A stretch of DNA of 64,000 bases from Sphingomonadaceae bacterium. GTDB lineage: Bacteria > Pseudomonadota > Alphaproteobacteria > Sphingomonadales > Sphingomonadaceae. Positions 59,254 to 64,000 of the stretch are shown piece after piece (positions within the stretch are counted from its first letter, which is position 1; every line of letters begins with the position of its first letter). The notes under the pieces are model-generated. The model was not told where the DNA came from. It ran no database searches and worked only from the letters and a program-made list of their open reading frames with translations. The position numbers and the translations under genes are program-made. The DNA lies in NCBI GenBank assembly GCA_025056155.1, contig JANWWL010000001.1:186001-250000 (forward strand), written 5' to 3'.

Positions 59254-60294
59254 TCAGCCCTTGCGGAGGTGGCGCCGCCCCAGGAGTTCCGCGATCTGCA
59301 CGGCGTTGAGGGCCGCGCCCTTGCGCAGGTTGTCGGCCACCACCCAGAAGCAGAGCCCGTTGGGGACCGTGGGGTCGCGCCGCAGACGGCTGACGAACGT
59401 GGCGTCCTCGCCCGCGCACTCGGCCGGGGTCACATAGCCCCCGGGCTCGCGCCGGTCGACCAGCAGGACCCCCGGGGCCTCCCGCAGGATCTCCCGCGCC
59501 CGGGCGACCGACAGCGGCTTCTCGAGCTCGACCGACACGGCTTCGGAATGGCCGATGAACACCGGCACGCGCACGCAGGTGGCGGTGACCTGAACGTCGG
59601 GGTCGAGGATCTTGGCGGTCTCCACCGCCATCTTCCATTCTTCGCGCGTATATCCGTCGTAACCCGAATCGGGGCCCATGAACTGATCGATGTGGGGGAT
59701 CAGGTTGAAGGCAATCGACTTCGGAAAGACCTTGGCCTCGCGCGGGTCGCCCACGAACACGGCCCGCGTCTGTTCGAAGAGTTCGTCCATCGCCGCCTTG
59801 CCCGCACCCGAAACCGACTGGTAGGTCGCCACCACCACCCGACGGATCCGCGCAGCGTCATGCAGCGGCTTCAGCGCCACCACGAGCTGCGCGGTGGAGC
59901 AGTTGGGATTGGCGATGATGCGCCGCTTGACGTAGCCGTCGATCGCCTCGGGGTTCACCTCGGGCACGATCAGCGGCACGTCGGGCTCCATCCGGAACAG
60001 GGAGCTGTTGTCGATCACCACGCACCCCGCCGCGGCCGCCCGAGGGGCGTGCTCGCGCGCTGGCCCCGAGCCGGCGGCGAACAGCGCGATGTCGAATCCC
60101 GAGAAGTCGAAATGTTCCAGAGCGCGGATCCTGAGCCGACGCCCGGTCTCGCCATAGTCGACTTCCGAGCCCACGGAGCGGGAGGATGCGACCGCCACCA
60201 CTTCATCGGCCGGGAACTGGCGTTCGGCCAGGATGTTGAGCATCTCGCGGCCGACGTTGCCCGTAGCGCCCACCACGGCGATCCGGTAGCCCAC
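59254..60294 (-). CDS. asd: Aspartate-semialdehyde dehydrogenase
   Basis: This 346-aa protein reduces aspartyl phosphate to aspartate semialdehyde with NADPH, feeding lysine, threonine, methionine and diaminopimelate synthesis. The nucleotide-binding motif is IAVVGATGNVGREMLNILAE. The active-site cysteine lies in RIIANPNCSTAQLVVALKPL, and TYQSVSGAGKAAMDELFEQT, VRVPVFIGHSEAVSVE and a substrate-binding RR pair follow. The start is GTG at 60294 with GGGAGAAGGGG upstream. It is preceded by DUF502 across 137 bp and followed by the frameshifted gene. The assignment is secure. Confidence 0.97.
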   Translation of the reverse strand: MGYRIAVVGATGNVGREMLNILAERQFPADEVVAVASSRSVGSEVDYGETGRRLRIRALEHFDFSGFDIALFAAGSGPAREHAPRAAAAGCVVIDNSSLFRMEPDVPLIVPEVNPEAIDGYVKRRIIANPNCSTAQLVVALKPLHDAARIRRVVVATYQSVSGAGKAAMDELFEQTRAVFVGDPREAKVFPKSIAFNLIPHIDQFMGPDSGYDGYTREEWKMAVETAKILDPDVQVTATCVRVPVFIGHSEAVSVELEKPLSVARAREILREAPGVLLVDRREPGGYVTPAECAGEDATFVSRLRRDPTVPNGLCFWVVADNLRKGAALNAVQIAELLGRRHLRKG

Positions 60295-60431
60295 GCCCCT
60301 TCTCCCTCACCCGGCCGCGCGGCATCCCGGCGCGGCGGCACGCCCCTAGCGCTCGCTGCCGGTCCGGGAAAGAGTGGGCCCGGGTCGCCCACCCCGCGAT
60401 CGACGCCACGCGCCGCCGGGCTCCGGCCGCC

Positions 60432-61163
60432 TCAACCTGGGCGCTCCGCGCGCGCGAGAAGGGGAGGAGTCGCCCCCGCCCGGGCCAACAGCTCAGGCGG
60501 GGCGACCGTGCCCATCGTCACGTAGAATTTCGCAAGATCGTCGAACTGCAGGCCGGGCACAAGGCGCACGTTGGCTTCGGGCACGAACAGCAGCGCCCCG
60601 CCGATGGGGACAGGGGCCGTGGGGATCAGCACCAGGCGCGACGGGCCATTGCCCAGGTCGAACCGGTCGAGCGAGGCCAGCAAGCCCAACGCTTCCGCTC
60701 CGTCGCCGAAACGAATGGCCACCACCGACATCGAGGCCATCTCGTCCTTCGCCTCTCCGCCCATGGTCCGCACGAGCTGGGCGAAGGGCTGGTAGACCTT
60801 GCCGACGACGGGCAGCCGGCCCAGCAGGCCATCGAGGGTCCGCTCAAGAAAGCCGCGCGCCCCCGTCTGGACGAGCGCCCCCAAGGCCGTGATCAGGCCC
60901 ATGAGCACGACGAGGCCCAGCCAGAAGCCGGTCGTGCGGCCCGCCGTTCCCACCGTGACGAGCTGCCCGAGCGCGGCGATCAGGCCGCCCAGGAAGGTGT
61001 CGGGGCCGAAGACGGCGCCCAGCTGCCCCAAGACCCACGCGAGCGCCACGACGGTGAGCACGAGCGGCAGGATGAAGACGAGGCCGGTGGCGAACAGGCC
61101 CAGAAGGCGCCGGACGAACCGGGCCGGCGACTGGCGCAGCAGCGAAAGGAGGCCCGGGGTCAT
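60432..61163 (-). CDS. DUF502 family membrane protein
   Basis: This 243-aa inner-membrane protein of the DUF502 family has two N-terminal helices (LLGLFATGLVFILPLVLTVV and GFWLGLVVLMGLITALGALV). A soluble domain follows with RLPVVGKVYQPFAQLVRTM and VLIPTAPVPIGGALLFVPE. Plant COV-like relatives affect vascular patterning; bacterial function is unknown. ATG at 61163 overlaps the leuB stop (ATGA). Co-translation with leuB is likely, yet no metabolic link is known. Confidence 0.87.
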   Translation of the reverse strand: MTPGLLSLLRQSPARFVRRLLGLFATGLVFILPLVLTVVALAWVLGQLGAVFGPDTFLGGLIAALGQLVTVGTAGRTTGFWLGLVVLMGLITALGALVQTGARGFLERTLDGLLGRLPVVGKVYQPFAQLVRTMGGEAKDEMASMSVVAIRFGDGAEALGLLASLDRFDLGNGPSRLVLIPTAPVPIGGALLFVPEANVRLVPGLQFDDLAKFYVTMGTVAPPELLARAGATPPLLARAERPG

Positions 61164-62227
61164 GCGCGCCCGAGCTCTTCCAGGATGGCATCGCCCATGG
61201 CCCGGGTCGTGAGGCTTCCGCCCAGGTCGGGGGTGCGCGCTCCCTTCTCGAGCGCTCGCTCCACCGCACGTTCCACCCGATCGGCTGCTGCCGGCGCGTC
61301 CAGCGAATGGCGCAGCGCGAGCGCCAGGCTCAGCACGGCGGCACAGGGGTTGGCGATGCCCCGTCCGGCGATGTCCGGAGCGGAACCGTGGATGGGTTCA
61401 TAAAGGCCGGGTCGTCCGGCCTCGCCCAAGGCCGCCGAGGGCAGGAGGCCGAGCGAGCCCGTGAGCTGCCCCGCAAGGTCGGACAGCAGGTCGCCGAAGA
61501 GGTTGTCGGTCAGGATCACGTCGAAGCGGGTTGGCCGCCGCACGAGTTCCATGGCGCACGAGTCCGCCAGCTGGTGCTCGAGCGCCACGTCGGGGAACTC
61601 GGTCCGGCCGAGCGCGTCGACCGTCTCGCGCCAGAGCCGACCGGATTCCATCACGTTGGCCTTGTCGACCGAGGTAACGCGCCCCCGCCGGCATCGCGCG
61701 AGCGTGAAGGCCACGCGCGCCACGCGACGGATCTCGCCTTCGCTGTAGCGCTGGGTGTTGAGGCCCACCCGCTCGCCCGAGGGCAGCCGGTCGATCCCAC
61801 GGGGCTCCCCGAAGTAGATCCCCCCCACGAGCTCGCGCACGACAAGAAGGTCGAGGCCCTCCACGATCTCGGCCTTCAGCGGCGCGCGGTCGATGAGCGC
61901 GGGCAGGAGGCGCGCCGGCCGCAGGTTGGCGAACACCCCCATGGCCTGGCGCAGCTCGAGGAGACCCGCTTCGGGGCGCCGGTCGAAGGGCTGGTCGGTC
62001 CACTGGGGTCCGCCCACGGCCCCCATCAGCACGGCGTCCGCGGCGAGCGCTCGTTCCTTGACTTCAGGAGCGAGCGGGCGGCCAAAGCGGTCGATGGCGG
62101 CCCCGCCGAAAGGGGCCTCGTCGATCACCAGGTCGGCGAGGCCCAGGGCTTCGGCCACGCGCCGCGCTTCGGCCATGACCTCAGGGCCGATGCCGTCGCC
62201 CGGCAGCAACAGCAGTATCCGCGCCAT
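61160..62227 (-). CDS. leuB: 3-isopropylmalate dehydrogenase
   Basis: This 355-aa enzyme of leucine synthesis oxidatively decarboxylates 3-isopropylmalate with NAD and Mg2+. Visible signatures are LLLPGDGIGPEVMAEARRVA, LLVVRELVGGIYFGEPRG, VTSVDKANVMESGRLWRETV with the catalytic lysine, LTDNLFGDLLSDLAGQLTGS with the metal-binding aspartates, and YEPIHGSAPDIAGRGIANP. ATG at 62227 is the natural start. It lies 54 bp downstream of the UrcA gene in the same direction, with leuD beyond it. Confidence 0.97.
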   Translation of the reverse strand: MARILLLLPGDGIGPEVMAEARRVAEALGLADLVIDEAPFGGAAIDRFGRPLAPEVKERALAADAVLMGAVGGPQWTDQPFDRRPEAGLLELRQAMGVFANLRPARLLPALIDRAPLKAEIVEGLDLLVVRELVGGIYFGEPRGIDRLPSGERVGLNTQRYSEGEIRRVARVAFTLARCRRGRVTSVDKANVMESGRLWRETVDALGRTEFPDVALEHQLADSCAMELVRRPTRFDVILTDNLFGDLLSDLAGQLTGSLGLLPSAALGEAGRPGLYEPIHGSAPDIAGRGIANPCAAVLSLALALRHSLDAPAAADRVERAVERALEKGARTPDLGGSLTTRAMGDAILEELGRA

Positions 62228-62281
62228 GGGGCGCGCCCATGAGCGCGGCGGAGCCCGGCCGCAAGGGGCCGTGCGCGCGAC

Positions 62282-62617
62282 TCAGTTGGCGGCGGTGCCG
62301 GTCGACTGCGGAAGGCCCGCCACCCGGGCCCCGCCGCGCGCGGTGGCGATCGCGGCCTCGCGCCGGGCGGCGACGGCCGCCAGCGCCCGGGCCTGGCAAT
62401 TCCGTTCGACCCGTTGGTCCCACACGGTCTTCAGCCCCGCCTTCTCGCAGGCGCGGGAAGCCGCCCGTGCCAGTCGGCGGTCGAGCTCGGCCACGCCGGC
62501 CGGCGTCGACAGGTCGAGGTCGCGAAGCACGACCCGTTCGGAGCGGAGCGGGATGTCCTCGGCGGCCAGCGGCGAGGCGACGAGGGCAAGGGCGGCAAGG
62601 GCAAGAGTTCGGACCAT
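62282..62617 (-). CDS. UrcA family protein
   Basis: This 111-aa exported protein has a signal peptide (MVRTLALAALALVASPLAAE) and the UrcA core VVLRDLDLSTPAGVAELDRR. Two cysteines (ASRACEKAG and ERNCQARAL) presumably form a disulfide, as in the family. UrcA proteins are common in alphaproteobacteria, especially sphingomonads and caulobacters, and their function is unknown. ATG at 62617 has GGGAG about 7 bases upstream; an earlier in-frame start (62650) would spoil the signal. It lies between leuD and leuB. Confidence 0.85.
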   Translation of the reverse strand: MVRTLALAALALVASPLAAEDIPLRSERVVLRDLDLSTPAGVAELDRRLARAASRACEKAGLKTVWDQRVERNCQARALAAVAARREAAIATARGGARVAGLPQSTGTAAN

Positions 62618-62713
62618 GGACGGTCTCCCTGCGTTTGTTGCGGTGCACACTTTTGAGCCAGACTTTGCTGCAACGCAACGGGGACCTCGAGGGACGGAAT
62701 GTCGCAGCCGCGC

Positions 62714-63316
62714 CTAGCCGCGGCGGGCCGCTCCCGGCACCCAGGGCCACGTGGCCGCCAGCCGGGCCTCGAAGGCGGCGATCGCACCTTCCTCGCGCTC
62801 GGTGAGGGCGATCTCGTCCAATCCTTCCAAAAGACAGGTCCGGCGAAACGGATCCATCGCGAAGGACAAGCACCGACCGTCCTCGGTCGAGACGGTCGAG
62901 GCGCCAAGGTCGATCGTGATCGTCTCGCCGGCTTCCGCCCGGTCCATGAGGTCCGCCACGTCGGCTTCCGGCAGGCTCACGGTCAACAGCCCGTTGCGGA
63001 AGGCGTTGCCGGCGAAGATGTCGGCGAAGGACGGGGCAATGACGGCGCGGATACCGAGGTCGATGAGCGCCCAGGGCGCGTGCTCGCGCGAGGAGCCGCA
63101 GCCGAAGTTGGGCCCGGCCACCAGGATGCGCGCCCCCCGGGCCAGGCCTTCGTCGATGGGGTTGGGCCCGCCCTCGCGCAGGGCGGCGAAGGCGCCTCGG
63201 CCCAGCCCGGCGCGCGTCACGGTCTTGAGGAACCGGCCGGGGATGATGAGGTCGGTGTCGATGTTGGCGCGCCTCAGCGCGATCGCCGGGGCGCGTAGGG
63301 TCGTGAACGGTGTCAT
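62714..63316 (-). CDS. leuD: 3-isopropylmalate dehydratase small subunit
   Basis: This 200-aa protein is the swivelling domain of isopropylmalate isomerase, working with LeuC. Signatures are [60 protein letters not shown] and [20 protein letters not shown] at 63316 overlaps the stop of the 3-hydroxyacyl-CoA dehydrogenase gene (ATGA). Usually leuC lies directly before leuD; here it is not next to it, so LeuC must be encoded elsewhere. The family call is firm, and leuB in the same orientation supports a leucine role. Confidence 0.94.
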   Translation of the reverse strand: MTPFTTLRAPAIALRRANIDTDLIIPGRFLKTVTRAGLGRGAFAALREGGPNPIDEGLARGARILVAGPNFGCGSSREHAPWALIDLGIRAVIAPSFADIFAGNAFRNGLLTVSLPEADVADLMDRAEAGETITIDLGASTVSTEDGRCLSFAMDPFRRTCLLEGLDEIALTEREEGAIAAFEARLAATWPWVPGAARRG

Positions 63317-64000
63317 GCCGTTCGAACCGGCCAGGCGGGCACCGGTTTCGGTCCCGACCAGTCGTAGAAACCCAGACCCGACTTGCGGCCCGTCCGCCCG
63401 GCCTCGACCAATTTCACCAGCAGCGGCGCCGGCCGGTACTTGGAATCGCCCGTCGAGGCCTGGAGGACCCGCATGATGGCGAGCAGCGTGTCGAGGCCCA
63501 CGAAGTCGGCCAACTCCAACGGCCCCATCGGATGGTTGGCCCCCAGTTTCATGCCCCGGTCGATGTCCTCGACCGAGCCCACCCCTTCGCCCAGCGCGAA
63601 GATTGCCTCGTTCAGCATGGGACACAGCATGCGGTTGACGATGAACGCCGGGGCGCCGGCGGCCAGGATCGCCGTCTTGCCGAGCCCTTCGACGAACGCG
63701 CGGGCCGCCGCGACCGTCTCGGGTGCGGTGGCCAGGCCGGGGATGACTTCGACGAGCGCCATCAACGGCACCGGGTTGAAGAAGTGCAGCCCCAGGAACC
63801 GCGCCGGCCGGTCGGTGGCGGCGGCCAGCCGCGTGATGGGGATGGAGGAGGTGTTGGTGGCGAGGATGGCCTGGGGGGCGAAGCGCAGGCCCGTGAAGAT
63901 CCGGCGCTTGATCTCCTCGTCCTCGGTCGCGGCCTCGATCACCAGGTCACAGGCCGCATGCGCCTCGGGTCCCTCGGCCGGCTGGATGCGCGCCAGCAGG
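63313..64000 (-). CDS. 3-hydroxyacyl-CoA (3-hydroxybutyryl-CoA) dehydrogenase, 5' partial
   Basis: The visible 229 residues cover the end of the NAD domain and the whole C-terminal domain. Features are [36 protein letters not shown], the catalytic histidine in [20 protein letters not shown], the [20 protein letters not shown] segment and [20 protein letters not shown]. The end [11 protein letters not shown] is typical of the Hbd/PaaH single-domain enzymes. It oxidises 3-hydroxybutyryl-CoA to acetoacetyl-CoA or the reverse. The 5' end lies beyond the window. Its stop overlaps the leuD start. Confidence 0.95.
   Translation of the reverse strand, partial: LLARIQPAEGPEAHAACDLVIEAATEDEEIKRRIFTGLRFAPQAILATNTSSIPITRLAAATDRPARFLGLHFFNPVPLMALVEVIPGLATAPETVAAARAFVEGLGKTAILAAGAPAFIVNRMLCPMLNEAIFALGEGVGSVEDIDRGMKLGANHPMGPLELADFVGLDTLLAIMRVLQASTGDSKYRPAPLLVKLVEAGRTGRKSGLGFYDWSGPKPVPAWPVRTA

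Noticed and set aside
1-64000. tRNA, rRNA, CRISPR arrays or prophage genes
   Set aside because: No cloverleaf-like segments, rRNA stretches, regularly spaced repeats or phage structural genes were seen on reading both strands; a dedicated search was not possible.

Overview
This window comes from a very GC-rich Gram-negative bacterium (roughly 70% G+C by eye), most likely an alphaproteobacterium. Supporting signs are two large TonB-dependent receptors, a UrcA-family protein, a DUF3775 protein, several Tat or Sec signals, and a full proteobacterial-type hopanoid cluster (hpnA to hpnE, shc, hpnG, hpnH). Genes are densely packed. Start and stop codons very often overlap by 4 bases (ATGA, GTGA or TTGA), so many neighbours are probably co-translated. 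I saw no tRNA, rRNA, CRISPR array, transposase or integrase.

Region 1 (1-14.7 kb) looks like an accessory catabolic region. A periplasmic flavin amine oxidase is coupled to its own cytochrome c and a DUF1330 protein. Then come a DUF1838 protein, an NAD(P)H:quinone reductase, an 881-aa TonB receptor, two Rieske oxygenases, an NmrA-like protein, two SnoaL-fold proteins, an SDR and the remnant of a cytochrome P450. Substrates cannot be read from sequence.

Region 2 (14.7-20.7 kb) handles inorganic ions. A LysR regulator diverges from an SbtA-type bicarbonate transporter across a perfect GCAAT-N11-ATTGC operator-like site. Next is a magnesium operon read leftward: a structured leader, a 79-aa small ORF with a perfect Shine-Dalgarno, mgtE, a putative outer-membrane barrel and an mgtC-like gene.

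Region 3 (20.7-30.4 kb) has a metal or siderophore uptake module (DUF2946, TonB receptor, PepSY membrane protein). It is followed by a tyrosine/homogentisate operon (VOC protein, MarR, hppD, hmgA, fahA) with a 16-bp palindrome in front of hppD, and then a universal stress protein.

Region 4 (30.4-45.6 kb) opens with a coupled diheme cytochrome and beta-helix pair. A sulfotransferase and a lipoprotein are translationally coupled to hpnA, and the rest of the hopanoid pathway follows. hpnC, hpnD and hpnE make squalene, shc cyclises it, hpnH and hpnG attach and process the adenosyl/ribosyl side chain, and hpnA and hpnB are further accessory genes. A phytoene-desaturase-like flavoprotein closes the region.

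Region 5 (45.7-64 kb) mixes housekeeping and catabolic genes. It holds DUF3775, a secreted serine hydrolase with no canonical start, a fused 5-oxoprolinase, ChaN, an epimerase-like protein coupled to a form II CoxL-type molybdoprotein and an EVE protein, DUF454/DUF302, a dienelactone hydrolase, and a frameshifted gene coupled to an alpha/beta hydrolase. Amino-acid biosynthesis genes asd, leuB and leuD follow, ending in a 3-hydroxyacyl-CoA dehydrogenase cut by the window edge.
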